IMG/VR virus record: IMGVR_UViG_3300031650_000002
Span: 1 to 51,450 of that record
From: a virus
Strand: one strand, 5' to 3'
Length of the DNA: 51,450 bases
The notes beneath the pieces were generated by a model. That model was not told the origin of the DNA and ran no database searches. It saw only the letters and a list, made by a program, of their open reading frames with translations. Every line of letters begins with the position of its first letter. Position 1 is the stretch's first letter. Positions 15,816 through 25,868 of the stretch are shown piece after piece. The position numbers were made by a program, and so were the translations under genes.

Positions 15816-16931
15816 GCCAGTATAAGCCAAGTAAGCCTTGTCACTTCCATATTCAAGAACAGCTGAGCCAGTCGTTTTAGGTAATGCTGCTTTTTTCCCG
15901 TTAACGTCAGAATCTTCAAGGGTAGCTATGTAATTAGACGAATTTGGCAGAGTTAATCCAGCTTCCGGGAATCCAGGATTAATTATATGGTCTGTTCCGC
16001 CTACTCCAGATACACTATTTCCGCCACCTATAAGTAGGTCTATCCATTCATAAACATTTCCATTTAAACCCCAAACTCCGAGTGGATGTCCGGTTAAACT
16101 CCAAGTGTTCGGACCGCTTCCGGTAAGACATCTATCGATACCATCATCAGTTCCAGGTTCTATAGGATCTCTCATTCCATAATTTTCAGGGGAATCAGCA
16201 TCCTGGTAATCTCTACCATAATTATTATTTCCTTTTGGAAGGTCAATCCCTGCTCTTCTCTTATCACCAAAAATCATACAAGCCAAATAAGCCATACTTG
16301 CCCATTCGTAAGCTGTTACCATGTGGTATTCTGGTATAGTGTAACTATCGCCACTTGCCACATTCGACGGTAGGTCAGGTTCAAAATATACCGTTGTTGC
16401 AGCAGGATTAAATCCAGTAATTCGCCTTATATAAGTTAGTCCATCAGCGACAAGAGTAATCTGTATTTGTGTACCTACTGCATATGTGGGTAAGTGGACT
16501 GTATCGGTTAATTCATTGGCTGCTCCTGCTGCCGCCGAAGCTGTGCTCGTGTTAGAAGCTCCCCTATTTTCACAGGCTACTTTTGCATTAACCCAGGAAA
16601 TATCTGTCCAGGGCACTTTGAGTACTTGTGATACTCCGGGAATAGCTCCGGGGGTATTAGCTGCTGTGCCACCTCTCGAAGCCATAGTAGAGTCAGGTTG
16701 GCTGCATTGATATTTATCAACCCAGAATCCGCCCATATTTATCCCGTTTAAATTCGGTTGAGCTACAAAACCCGCAGTTACATATTTTGGTATCCATATC
16801 ATATTTGAATGAGATGCAAGAGCCGTCACTCCATCTGTATGGATAAATGTCTCTTGTCTCATAGCTGCAAGAACATTTCTTACAGCCTCATCGATGTCCG
16901 CTCCTTTGTGAATCGAATTATAATCTGTCAT
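15693..16931 (-). CDS. DGR target protein with formylglycine-enzyme/C-type-lectin fold
   Basis: 412 residues. The N-terminal 50 residues probably attach to the tail. Residues about 60-412 form an FGE-sulfatase (SUMF1) like domain: MGGFWVDKYQCSQPD, then GLNGNVYEWIDLLIGGG, then GRGGFWDITSGA and a terminal GFRAAR. This is the fold of Mtd-like DGR targets, which bind variable receptors through the C-terminal variable region. The ATG has AAGGAG. It stands between the distal tail protein and the avd-like gene, consistent with a virion receptor-binding protein. Confidence 0.8.
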   Translation of the reverse strand: MTDYNSIHKGADIDEAVRNVLAAMRQETFIHTDGVTALASHSNMIWIPKYVTAGFVAQPNLNGINMGGFWVDKYQCSQPDSTMASRGGTAANTPGAIPGVSQVLKVPWTDISWVNAKVACENRGASNTSTASAAAGAANELTDTVHLPTYAVGTQIQITLVADGLTYIRRITGFNPAATTVYFEPDLPSNVASGDSYTIPEYHMVTAYEWASMAYLACMIFGDKRRAGIDLPKGNNNYGRDYQDADSPENYGMRDPIEPGTDDGIDRCLTGSGPNTWSLTGHPLGVWGLNGNVYEWIDLLIGGGNSVSGVGGTDHIINPGFPEAGLTLPNSSNYIATLEDSDVNGKKAALPKTTGSAVLEYGSDKAYLAYTGERAAGRGGFWDITSGAGILGLNLGYAPSSTYSSLGFRAAR

Positions 16932-16969
16932 TATTTTATCTCCTTATATATTTATATTTTTTTATTCTC

Positions 16970-17743
16970 TTATTCTCTTATCGTAAATGTAAGTCCATCG
17001 GAATCTAACACTGGACTTCCATCAGAATCTAAGAAATCATCATAAACAATTGCTATGGTAAATACCAAATTACTCACATCATATCCATTTGTTTCAGTAA
17101 TTTTCACCAGACATATTGAAGAATCTATATAGGGAATTGTCCAGCTATAAATTCCGTCACTCGTTGTTTCATAATTAATTACCCTCCAAGATGCTCCATT
17201 GTCATCACTATATTCTATCTTTACATTAGTTACGCCATCGCTATCCCAGGTTATATTATGGCTCGTTCCCGGTTGCCAGTTTTCTCCTCCGTTAGGAGAA
17301 ATGACAAAAACAAAAGTTGGCACTATTATAGGAACAGGTTCTCTTAATGGAATATAAAACTTGCCCACCAACTTATCTCCGTCCCATTTCGTCAAAATAT
17401 TAAATGTTGAATTTTCTTTAAAATATACATTGTAAACCATGCTTCCGTATGGCAATTTTAGGGTATGCAGACCCGAACTTACCAATACCGTTTTAAAAGC
17501 ATTTAATTTTGTCAAGAAATCTATTTTTGAATCAGCTACAATATGGCAAATTAATCTGACATTTCGAGCATCCCAATATATATCTTCTTCGTCTGTAAAT
17601 GATTGCACCCCATTGGAATCTTCCCAACTGTACTCAGTTACCCCTTTCCGTTTTGGAAAATCCCAGAATCCGCTTGATTTTTCTACGTATATTCCGTATG
17701 TATCTGCTAAATCTAAACCGTCGAATAGGTAATTTTTTTGCAT
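16970..17743 (-). CDS. distal tail protein (Dit-like) with C-terminal Ig-like domain
   Basis: 257 residues. The N-terminal 150 or so have the Dit/phage tail component pattern (an LFDGLDLADTYGIYVEKSSG start and a KLPYGSMVYNVYF strand). Residues about 155-235 are an Ig-like extension with SPNGGENW, HNITWDSDG and DNGASW motifs, found in many secreted bacterial proteins. It follows the tape measure gene, the usual place for Dit. The extension could give carbohydrate contact. Confidence 0.75.
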   Translation of the reverse strand: MQKNYLFDGLDLADTYGIYVEKSSGFWDFPKRKGVTEYSWEDSNGVQSFTDEEDIYWDARNVRLICHIVADSKIDFLTKLNAFKTVLVSSGLHTLKLPYGSMVYNVYFKENSTFNILTKWDGDKLVGKFYIPLREPVPIIVPTFVFVISPNGGENWQPGTSHNITWDSDGVTNVKIEYSDDNGASWRVINYETTSDGIYSWTIPYIDSSICLVKITETNGYDVSNLVFTIAIVYDDFLDSDGSPVLDSDGLTFTIRE

Positions 17744-17744
17744 A

Positions 17745-20700
17745 TTAACTGCCTCCTATACCCCTTAAAGTTTCATTTTCTAAAGAGCCACCTGTATTCA
17801 TTTTATTCCAGATATTCTCTAAATATTTATTGTATTCGGTATTATCGGCAATTCTCGAATTGATTATTATAATATTCTCCATATTAGAAAGTATACTTAC
17901 GGTATTTATTCTAATTGCCTGGAATTGGCCAGCCAATAATCCTGCTGTTTCTTCTGTTATACCTGCAATAGCCCCGGTTAAACCTGTTACACTTGGAATC
18001 GCCCCCACTGCCTCTTCTAATCCTAGACCTGCTGCTTCTAATATATCTGCAAATGCACCCCATTCTGTTTCTATATCTTCAAGCATATTTTGAAATGTTG
18101 TTGATAGAAATTCTATATCCTGAGCTGTTAACCCTCCATCAGGAGTGCCAAGTCCGAGAAGACCTGCAAATCCACCTCCAGATAATATACTAAATAAATT
18201 ATACCAATCCTCAATATATTTCGTGATTATGGTTCTTTTAAAGGCATCTACAATCGCCTTTTTCATCATATCGTTAAAAGTGTCGGCGAAAACTTGGGCC
18301 GAGTCTAATCCTTGAGAAAATCCCTCTGCAATAGCATCAGCGATTGTTTCGGCAGTAGTTCCAGTGAGGATTTGTTGATATTGTTGGTTCAAATTAAATA
18401 TTTCTGCATTCACACTTTCTATGGAAGATAACCAATTATCTATTGCTTCTTGATTAGTCTCATCCCATGTCCACCATAGGAATTGTCCATAAGCTGCCTC
18501 TTCTGCAGCTATCAGATCATAATATACATCAATCTGCTCTTGCAATAAGGCGATTCTCTCTTTTATTGCTGCTGTTTCTGCTATTCCTGTTGCCTGATTC
18601 AATATATACTGTTGTGCCTGTAATTCAAGAGTAATCTTTTTTAACTCTTCTTCTAATTCTGGAACATCAGTTTTATGTTGCACAAACAAATTAATAATAC
18701 TGCTTATAATAGTTGCGATTCCACCTAAGGCTGTTGCAATACCACCAATACCACCCATAGAAAACCCAGAGGCTATTTGTCCAATTCCACTTACTAAATC
18801 AGCCATATCATTTATAGCTTCTTTAAGTTCGGAATCAAAATTACCTACGGCATCAGCTAAGTTATGCAGTGCATTTACAGTATCATCGATTTCACTTCTC
18901 ACGTTTTCCCAGATCTGCTTTTGTGATTCGGCAATTGCTTCATCGATTTTAATTATTTCGTTGCGATAATTAGCATATTCTAATTTCATTGCTTCAAGAG
19001 TCTTAATTTTATTTTCTAATTCTTTATTATTTAAATCTTCCCCAAATGCTGCTAATTTCTCATTAACTTCTTTTGTTGCTTCGCTTGCTTCTATTTCTGC
19101 AATAAGCATTTCTTCTATATTTTTTAATCTTTCTTTTTCATATTCATCGTCCGTTAATAATAATAATTCAGCGGTCTTTTTATGGATAGAAATAATTTTT
19201 TCTTCCGTGGTCTGGTAAGCAGCAAAATAAGAATCTAATAATTCTCTTTTTTCTTTGGCTGCTGCTTTTTCTATTTTAATTATTTCCTGTAATTTATTTC
19301 TTATAAATTCAACACGTTCTACATCAATTACTTTTTCTGCTTCGAGTTCTTTCAATTTCGCTTCAAGTCTTTTGACATAGGCTTCTTTTTCTTCCCCTAT
19401 TTGCTTTTCCCAGCCCTCTTTGAATATAGCCAATTTTGCTTCTGCTATTTCTTTATCATATTTAAGATTAATTTCTTTTTCATTTTCTTTATGCTTTTCA
19501 ATAGTCAATAAATACTCATCAGTGCCTTCTTTATAATTTATAATTATAGCTTCAAAATCATCTTTTTCAGCCTTAAGGTCTTTTTCTCTTGCTTCTGCAA
19601 TATATGCAAAGAGCTCATCTTCTATCTTCTTCTTTTTTTCTATTACTGTCTTGTTATATTCATATATATCATCAGTAATTATTTTGGTTAAATCGGCATT
19701 GCCCTTATATTTTTCCAGCATATCGGAAAGATATTGACCGTAGTTTTCAGCGTCTTTGAATAATTGTACGTTAAGTTTTATTACTTCCTCTTCCCCTAAT
19801 TCAGCTATATCGCTTAAATATAGTTTATATCGGCTTGCCATATATTTTAACTGGGCTTCTACTTCTTCGGTATCAATAGTAACTGTGGTTATGGTTTTGG
19901 GGCCTCCATTGCCTTTATCGGGTTTAGGAGTTGCAATCGGCTTGCCTTGTTTTAATGCTTCTTCTAATTTATTTATTTCTTCCCTTTGAATCCTTACCGC
20001 TTCCGTTGTTTTCTCCACATCAAGCCTTAATTGTATTTCTGTTTTGCCCACTTTCAATTCCGCTGTTGCCAAATCAAGCATTGTTTCCTCAAGGTTTGTA
20101 TCTTTTGCAAATAATGCATCGGTAACTTCTTTTATTAATTTTATTTGCCTTTCGGTAGTATCCTCTCCCAGTTTCATATCTTCTTGAATGTCACGTATTC
20201 TTCCACCAAAATTCATGACTGATATTCCTGCTCCATCATATACTTCAATAAGTGCTTTTATCTGTTTAGTATAATCATCACCATAATACATGCTCATTGT
20301 TCGAAAAAGTTCCTTAATAGGAGCAGTCTGTCTATTACTGATTTCTTCATACCAAGTAGCTACTTTTTCTTTTAATCTTTTTACTTCTTTATTTGCTTCA
20401 TCCTCACTTCTTTCAAATCTTGTCAATGCTATTGCTGCTTGCTTTTCCTCAATTTCTGCTAAAGTTAATTCTGTTTTCATAATTCGTAAAGTTGCTTCTG
20501 CAGTTTCCTCTTTGGCTGCGGTTAGAATATCAAAGTCTGCCCCAGCTTCTCTGGCAGCTTTTCCAAGATTTGGTAAGAGAGTAATTAAGGCATCTTCGGC
20601 AGATTTTAATTCAATCGATACATCTTTACCCTCTTTTAATTTACTTCGTAAATCCTCTATTTTAGCGGTTAATTCATCAATCCTACTCTGTTTTCTTCGC

Positions 20701-21872
20701 AAAGTATCTGCTAATTCTGAATATGCACGGCTCATATTAGATAGTGAATCAGTAGCACCGCTCATGGCTATATTAATTCCTTTGGCTATACCGTTCATAG
20801 ATTTTAATATTTCGTCTCCGAGAGGTTTTAATTTAGCCATTACATTATTATGCAAGATAGATAATTGATTTTCGGTGGTGTCCATCATGGTGGCAAAGGC
20901 TTTATCGGTAGCACCTAAAGAATTTTCTATCTCATTTAAGGTCTTATTATAATTTTCTCCTTCGTTTGTCATAACTGCCAATAATCCGATAAGTCCACGA
21001 ACATTAGGGAATAATTCCATTAATTTTTGTTTTTGGCCTTCGGTTGCATCACTCATTTGTTTTAACATGTATTCAAGGCCTTTTGATTTTAATGTAGCTA
21101 TATCAAATTCAATCCCCATTTCTTTAGCTGCTTTGGCTGCTTCAGCACCTTCTTTTGATGCACGAAGTAAGGCAGTAACAAATCCTCTTATACCGGTAGA
21201 AACAATATGAGGTTGTATCTTCTTGACCGCCTCAGCATAAAAAGCACCGAGGTCATTAAAGCTCATCCCAGCTTCAGCAGCAAGTCCTGTTACCATAGAT
21301 AAAGTTGGGCCCAACTCTTCCATTTTTACTTTACCTAATTTAACTATGGTAAATAATTTATCAGATATTTCAGCGGCAGTTCCAGCGGCTTCTCCATAGG
21401 CGTTCATTACATAGGTCAAGGCGTCTGCGGCGGTAAAGGTATCAGTTACAGAGGCAGTAGCAAGTTCAGCGGAAGTTTTAAGGATATCCATAGCTTCCGC
21501 CCCGTCATAGCCAGCCGACACGATTTGATAAAGAGCTTTGGTCAACTTTTGGGCATTATCTGGGACGGTCTTTGACATATTGATAATTTCTTGAGAGATT
21601 CCTTTGAAATTATCTTGTGTCGCTTTGGAAATAGTCTGGACTTCTTTCATTGCTGTTTCGAATTCTTTGGAGAAGTTGTAGGCTTGCTTAGATATTTTAG
21701 CAAAGACAAGAGCAGAACCTATTGCAAGTCCGGCAAAAATATCCATCTTGGTTATTGATTTTGATAACGTTGCCAATATCCCTTTGGCTTGTGTAGAACC
21801 AGCCATAAGACCAGCATTATCTAAAAAAGTTTTCCAATATAAAGAATCTGATCCGCCTACGTCTAAAGCCAT
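17745..21872 (-). CDS. tape measure protein
   Basis: 1375 residues, the longest gene. The N-terminal TP901-type core (FETAMKEVQTISKATQDNFK) sits near residues 70-340. Long charged coiled coils cover residues 380-1000, a glycine/isoleucine-rich hydrophobic patch (FSMGGIGGIATALGGIATI) follows, then a helical tail. It sets tail length; by the rule of about 1.5 angstrom per residue the tail would be near 200 nm. The GAGGTG site overlaps the end of the upstream glycosyltransferase. Confidence 0.9.
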   Translation of the reverse strand: MALDVGGSDSLYWKTFLDNAGLMAGSTQAKGILATLSKSITKMDIFAGLAIGSALVFAKISKQAYNFSKEFETAMKEVQTISKATQDNFKGISQEIINMSKTVPDNAQKLTKALYQIVSAGYDGAEAMDILKTSAELATASVTDTFTAADALTYVMNAYGEAAGTAAEISDKLFTIVKLGKVKMEELGPTLSMVTGLAAEAGMSFNDLGAFYAEAVKKIQPHIVSTGIRGFVTALLRASKEGAEAAKAAKEMGIEFDIATLKSKGLEYMLKQMSDATEGQKQKLMELFPNVRGLIGLLAVMTNEGENYNKTLNEIENSLGATDKAFATMMDTTENQLSILHNNVMAKLKPLGDEILKSMNGIAKGINIAMSGATDSLSNMSRAYSELADTLRRKQSRIDELTAKIEDLRSKLKEGKDVSIELKSAEDALITLLPNLGKAAREAGADFDILTAAKEETAEATLRIMKTELTLAEIEEKQAAIALTRFERSEDEANKEVKRLKEKVATWYEEISNRQTAPIKELFRTMSMYYGDDYTKQIKALIEVYDGAGISVMNFGGRIRDIQEDMKLGEDTTERQIKLIKEVTDALFAKDTNLEETMLDLATAELKVGKTEIQLRLDVEKTTEAVRIQREEINKLEEALKQGKPIATPKPDKGNGGPKTITTVTIDTEEVEAQLKYMASRYKLYLSDIAELGEEEVIKLNVQLFKDAENYGQYLSDMLEKYKGNADLTKIITDDIYEYNKTVIEKKKKIEDELFAYIAEAREKDLKAEKDDFEAIIINYKEGTDEYLLTIEKHKENEKEINLKYDKEIAEAKLAIFKEGWEKQIGEEKEAYVKRLEAKLKELEAEKVIDVERVEFIRNKLQEIIKIEKAAAKEKRELLDSYFAAYQTTEEKIISIHKKTAELLLLTDDEYEKERLKNIEEMLIAEIEASEATKEVNEKLAAFGEDLNNKELENKIKTLEAMKLEYANYRNEIIKIDEAIAESQKQIWENVRSEIDDTVNALHNLADAVGNFDSELKEAINDMADLVSGIGQIASGFSMGGIGGIATALGGIATIISSIINLFVQHKTDVPELEEELKKITLELQAQQYILNQATGIAETAAIKERIALLQEQIDVYYDLIAAEEAAYGQFLWWTWDETNQEAIDNWLSSIESVNAEIFNLNQQYQQILTGTTAETIADAIAEGFSQGLDSAQVFADTFNDMMKKAIVDAFKRTIITKYIEDWYNLFSILSGGGFAGLLGLGTPDGGLTAQDIEFLSTTFQNMLEDIETEWGAFADILEAAGLGLEEAVGAIPSVTGLTGAIAGITEETAGLLAGQFQAIRINTVSILSNMENIIIINSRIADNTEYNKYLENIWNKMNTGGSLENETLRGIGGS

Positions 21873-21873
21873 A

Positions 21874-23037
21874 TCATTTCACCTCAATTAAATTCTTTTT
21901 TGCATTCCCCTCGTTAAAAATATCCCAGCGTAAGGGCAATTTATTATCATTTAATCGAATACCTTCATTAATATAGTCCCCAGCCTTATTGTAGTTCTTC
22001 TTCTCAAATTCATAAGTAGCCAGCCAGTTGAGTATTTCGGGAATAATTATCTTTGTATTACTGATCAATAACTGATCATATAAACTACCTTCACTATTTA
22101 CGATATTAAGAGCTATTTCAAAATTTTCTCGAGCTTTTTCGTTGTCTTTACCTGCCCAGTAGTTACCGATCATTAAATATATTTGAGAAATTCTACTTGA
22201 ATAATGGCAGGCTTCCCTTTCTATTCTTTCGGCATTTTCTATATCATTAAGTACTAAGTAAGATCCTACCAAATTAACAAATACCTCTAAAAAAGCTGTC
22301 CAGCCCTCATTATAATTTTCTTTTCTCATCTTTTTTATCCATATTTCCCCATATTTAATTGTATTTTTGAAGTCTCTTGTTACATAATAGGTCTTTACCA
22401 AATGTGTTAGATTGTGTAAATTCTCCGGATGTTCTTTATATTCTTTTTGGAGCATAGGTAAACTGCGTTCCATTTTCTTCTCATATAACTTCTCCCCTTT
22501 TTCACCTTGAAAAATATATCCATAATGTTTAAATATTATATGAGGAGCAAAAAGATAAGGAGCCTTACAAATTGGTTTATTATGCACTGCTTGTTCGTAA
22601 TGAAAATCGCCATCATTTTTAAACAAACGTGGCTGTAACATTTCCGAATATTGCTTTAAATCTCTGGTGTGATAATTAAATAATTTTACAAATACAGAAG
22701 GCTCTTTATATTTTGGATTCAAGATTATATCCTCTAAAGGATATAAGCATTTTTGGTCAAGCTCTTCATCAGCGTCTAAAATAAGGATTTTATCTCCTGT
22801 AGCCTTTTTAATCCCATAATTACGAGCTTCGCTAAAATTCCAGGGGATAAATTCTTTTTTATATACCTTGTCGGTATATTCTTTAGCTACTTCTATAGTC
22901 CTATCAGTACTTCCCGTATCTGTTATTAATAATTCGCACCATTTTTCATGTATGATAGGAAGGAAACTATCTAAACACCGCTTAAGATTTGCCTCCTCGT
23001 TCTTAGTAATTAAGCACATTGATAATTTTGGTTTCAT
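21874..23037 (-). CDS. family 2 glycosyltransferase with C-terminal TPR-like region
   Basis: 387 residues. The N-terminal GT-A domain starts LSMCLITKNEEANLKRCLDS and continues with the nucleotide-binding LLITDTGSTDRT and DADEEL (DxD-like). From about residue 200 it is helical and TPR-like, as in SunS and other protein O- or S-glycosyltransferases. It lies between the tail chaperone and the tape measure, an unusual place. It may modify tail or capsid proteins, or the host surface. Confidence 0.8.
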   Translation of the reverse strand: MKPKLSMCLITKNEEANLKRCLDSFLPIIHEKWCELLITDTGSTDRTIEVAKEYTDKVYKKEFIPWNFSEARNYGIKKATGDKILILDADEELDQKCLYPLEDIILNPKYKEPSVFVKLFNYHTRDLKQYSEMLQPRLFKNDGDFHYEQAVHNKPICKAPYLFAPHIIFKHYGYIFQGEKGEKLYEKKMERSLPMLQKEYKEHPENLHNLTHLVKTYYVTRDFKNTIKYGEIWIKKMRKENYNEGWTAFLEVFVNLVGSYLVLNDIENAERIEREACHYSSRISQIYLMIGNYWAGKDNEKARENFEIALNIVNSEGSLYDQLLISNTKIIIPEILNWLATYEFEKKNYNKAGDYINEGIRLNDNKLPLRWDIFNEGNAKKNLIEVK

Positions 23038-23049
23038 TGATTCTCCTCT

Positions 23050-23795
23050 CTACAATAAATCTTTTATATCATTTATATCCTTTATTTCTAATTTATTTGC
23101 TTTTTTCTTCTTCTCGTTCTCGAGATCATATGAAGGGATACTGTTCATTAGCATTGCAAGATTTATGAATGAATATCCCCACAATACATCTTCCATAGTT
23201 AGCGAAGGAAAGTAATGCAAAATCCCACCAATAACTCTCCAGGGATTTAGGTTTTTTTGTTCGCCAGCAGATTCATTCCCTTTAGGCTGGCAAGCGAAGC
23301 TAAAAAAGGGGAGACGTCCATTTGTTGAATCACTAAAGTCAAAACTTTTAATCCTTCCTTTGCCGTCAAGTTTTCGTTTAGGAATTTGATTAATCTTCTG
23401 GATGGTTCTTTTTCACTATTCACAATCCCGTAAGCAATCATCTTAATTAATTTATCTTTATTTTCGACTATATTTTTAGCCCCTAAATCCAGGATATTGA
23501 CTTCTTTCCCTTTATTATTTCCCTCATCTTTCATAACTCCCAATAATTCTTTGGTATCTAAATCCAATAAAATCTTACTAATCTTCAAAAGCGTCCCCAT
23601 TCGAATAGGGTAAATAACAAATTTTCGTTTAATGGGAATTAAATTAAGCTTATGAAGTATATTCGTTTTGCTTACGGTTATTTCAAAATCTACCCCTTTT
23701 TCTAAAATGGAATCTATAGCATTTTGACGAACTTGGTTATCGTCTTTGGTATCCAATGGAACTTTAACTTTCTCTTTAGACTTTTTCTTCGACAT
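23050..23795 (-). CDS. tail assembly chaperones G and GT (by -1 frameshift)
   Basis: The zero frame (23247-23795, 182 residues) ends ANKKT and a stop. An A7 run lies just before the stop. In the -1 frame coding continues as NLNPWRVIGGILHYFPSLTM and on to a stop at 23050. A -1 shift would add about 66 residues. Position before the tape measure and after the tail tube gene matches the lambda G/GT arrangement that loads the tape measure. The ATG has AAGGAG and lies inside the end of an HNH gene. Confidence 0.8.
23252..23258 (-). promoter_or_regulatory. -1 ribosomal slippery site
   Basis: Seven A residues on the minus strand in the context AAC AAA AAA ACC TAA. Lysine tRNAs can slip back one base, which bypasses the stop and opens the GT-type extension. 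Confidence 0.7.
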
Positions 23796-24381
23796 ATTTT
23801 CTCCTTTTTAATATAAAATAATCCTTCCAGAAATTTCTATTAATATTAACTTTACTGTTACAACTTCCACAAAGTGCTGTTAAATTATCTGGTAAACAAT
23901 TTCTCTTGACATAGTCAATATGATGTATACTAAGTTTTCTTATATTCTCTATTTCAGGCATACCACATAATTGACATTTATATCCGTCTCTTTGTCTTAT
24001 TAATTCTTTAAGTTGCCGATTAAATTCAACAGTATAAGGCTCAAAAGAAAGCCCGCCTCGCCAATTAGGATTTTTTTTACCAGCAAATATACCTTTACGA
24101 GTTTCACTCATTTTTTTCCTTGTTTCTTCTGTTGGATGCATATTTAAATGAGCGATTCTTAATTTTTCTTTTGATTCTTCTGAATGGTGTTTGCCTAACC
24201 TGCCAGAAGGTTTGCCTTTAAAAGCAATACTTATTCTTTTCTTAGTTTCTTCTGTACGATGTTGACCTAAATTGGAAAGTCTTATTTTTTCTTTAGTTTT
24301 TTCTGTGGGGTGTTTTCCTAACATAGCAAGTCTCTGTTTATTTTTATGTTCTTCTGTTCGTTCATATACCCCAGTTGGCAT
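23776..24381 (-). CDS. HNH endonuclease with NUMOD3-like repeats
   Basis: 201 residues. The N-terminal 100 hold several NUMOD3-type helices (EETKKRISIAFKGKPSG and similar), DNA-contacting repeats of homing nucleases. The C-terminus has HNH features: YKCQLCGMP, LSIHHIDY and ALCGSCNSK. It is inserted between tail tube and tail chaperone genes, and its end overlaps the chaperone start by 20 bases. Confidence 0.85.
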   Translation of the reverse strand: MPTGVYERTEEHKNKQRLAMLGKHPTEKTKEKIRLSNLGQHRTEETKKRISIAFKGKPSGRLGKHHSEESKEKLRIAHLNMHPTEETRKKMSETRKGIFAGKKNPNWRGGLSFEPYTVEFNRQLKELIRQRDGYKCQLCGMPEIENIRKLSIHHIDYVKRNCLPDNLTALCGSCNSKVNINRNFWKDYFILKRRKYVEEKV

Positions 24382-24455
24382 TTTTGCCTCCTTTTTTTAA
24401 ATGTTATACCCGCCCTAAAATATTACTATCATAGAGCGGGTAATATAATCATTGC

Positions 24456-24971
24456 CTACCCTGCAACTTGTGTAATTACTATTGGGGATATCTGTGTCGA
24501 ACTGGCAGGAATCATTACATCGCAAGAGAAACTAATCTGGCCTGATTCTGTTTTGGTAAACCGCAAATCCCCTCCAGCCTTGACAGAAGCTCTGGGAATC
24601 TGAATCTTTAACTGGAATCCTTTTATGACTTTAGATATTGCTTCTATACAGCTTTCCTTTATAACGGCAGCAGTCACGGCAGCACTCCATACTGTTCCTG
24701 CGGCAGATCCACCAAAAGCCTCTATTAATACAGCAGTACCCATATCCCTTGTAGCAAATTCGATAGTTTTCTTACTTGTGCCCAAAATAGATATATCGGG
24801 AAGGTCTGTTTCTTCTACAAAAAGGTCAGTACTTGCGGGGGCTTCTATGATAAGATGGGCACTGTCAGGAACAGTAGGGGATATTGTTGAAAGCGTAGTT
24901 CCCATTACTCCAGTTACTCCTACAGCTCCAATTCTTATACTTTCAAGTCCAATTAATCGAATGTTTGACAT
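24456..24971 (-). CDS. major tail tube protein
   Basis: 171 residues, beta-rich and low in charge, with an AGAGGTG site. Placement between the head-tail connectors and the tail chaperone, and segments such as DLPDISILGTSKKTIEFATR, suggest the tail tube subunit of a siphovirus. The assignment rests mainly on order. Confidence 0.65.
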   Translation of the reverse strand: MSNIRLIGLESIRIGAVGVTGVMGTTLSTISPTVPDSAHLIIEAPASTDLFVEETDLPDISILGTSKKTIEFATRDMGTAVLIEAFGGSAAGTVWSAAVTAAVIKESCIEAISKVIKGFQLKIQIPRASVKAGGDLRFTKTESGQISFSCDVMIPASSTQISPIVITQVAG

Positions 24972-24989
24972 TAATATTCACCTCTTTCT

Positions 24990-25856
24990 TTATTTTTTTA
25001 CTTTATTTAATTTATTTAAAATATTTTCTTCATTAACTTCAATTTCATTAAAATATACTATTTCCCAGCCATACTGTTTAAACACTTCTGACCTTTGGAT
25101 TTTCCAATCTTCTATGCTTATATGATTTCTTTTCTTGTAGTATCTGGCATAAACCTCTATTGCTATTTTTTCGCTGTTAGTATTAATAAAATCAGGATTA
25201 TACCTGCCTATAATAAAAGAACCATCACCAACATATTTATAAGGCAAATTATGTTTATCCACTATAGATTGAAACTTTTCTTCTAAGCTCGTTGGGATTC
25301 GCCTGCATAGAATCTTTTTAAGCACTTCTTTTGTGTAATGGGAATGAGCAATTCTATTTTTTTCTTTACTCTCTTCTGTATGACGTTTACCGTAAAAATG
25401 ATTATTTTCACCACTTATTGCTATACTAATTTTTCTTTTCGTTTCTTCTGAAACTAAATGCCCTTTATGAGATTCGCTCATTTTTTCTATAATCTCTTTT
25501 AAGAAATGTTTATTTTTATTCCAAGGAATATTACCTAAGTGGCCAAGCCCTATCTTTTCTTTAGTTTCTTCTGAATGATGTTTGCCTTTCATAGGAGAAG
25601 GTCTACCCGAATTAGCAATACTCATCTTTTGTAAGGTCTCATCACTTAGATTTTCTCTCAAATGAGCAATCCTCATTTTTTCTCTGGATTCTTTAGTTGG
25701 AGATTCTAAATGTTTACCTAAATTGGCAAAACTTATTTTCATTTTATGTTCTTTACTTAAAGATTTACCTAATTTAGCATTTCTCATTTTTTCTAAAGTT
25801 TCCTCTAAATAGACTCCAGTTTTCCCTTTATTCCAAGGAATTTGACCTATAGGCAT
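24990..25856 (-). CDS. homing endonuclease with NUMOD3-like repeats and a Vsr/EDxHD-type C-terminus
   Basis: 288 residues. Seven or so NUMOD3-like repeats (SKEHKMKISFANLGKH type) fill the first 180. The C-terminal 100 have LEEKFQSIVDKHNLPYKYVG, IIGRYNPDFI, KIAIEVYARYYK and WEIVYFNEIEV, which resemble the Vsr-like nuclease fold of I-Bth0305I-type homing enzymes. It sits between the tail terminator and tail tube genes. Catalytic residue assignment is inference. Confidence 0.75.
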   Translation of the reverse strand: MPIGQIPWNKGKTGVYLEETLEKMRNAKLGKSLSKEHKMKISFANLGKHLESPTKESREKMRIAHLRENLSDETLQKMSIANSGRPSPMKGKHHSEETKEKIGLGHLGNIPWNKNKHFLKEIIEKMSESHKGHLVSEETKRKISIAISGENNHFYGKRHTEESKEKNRIAHSHYTKEVLKKILCRRIPTSLEEKFQSIVDKHNLPYKYVGDGSFIIGRYNPDFINTNSEKIAIEVYARYYKKRNHISIEDWKIQRSEVFKQYGWEIVYFNEIEVNEENILNKLNKVKK

Positions 25857-25868
25857 TTATGTATCTCC

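Noticed and set aside
17830-21000. Plus-strand ORFs of 60-190 codons opposite the tape measure gene
   Set aside because: They are mirror frames of a long coiled-coil gene and have no ribosome sites.
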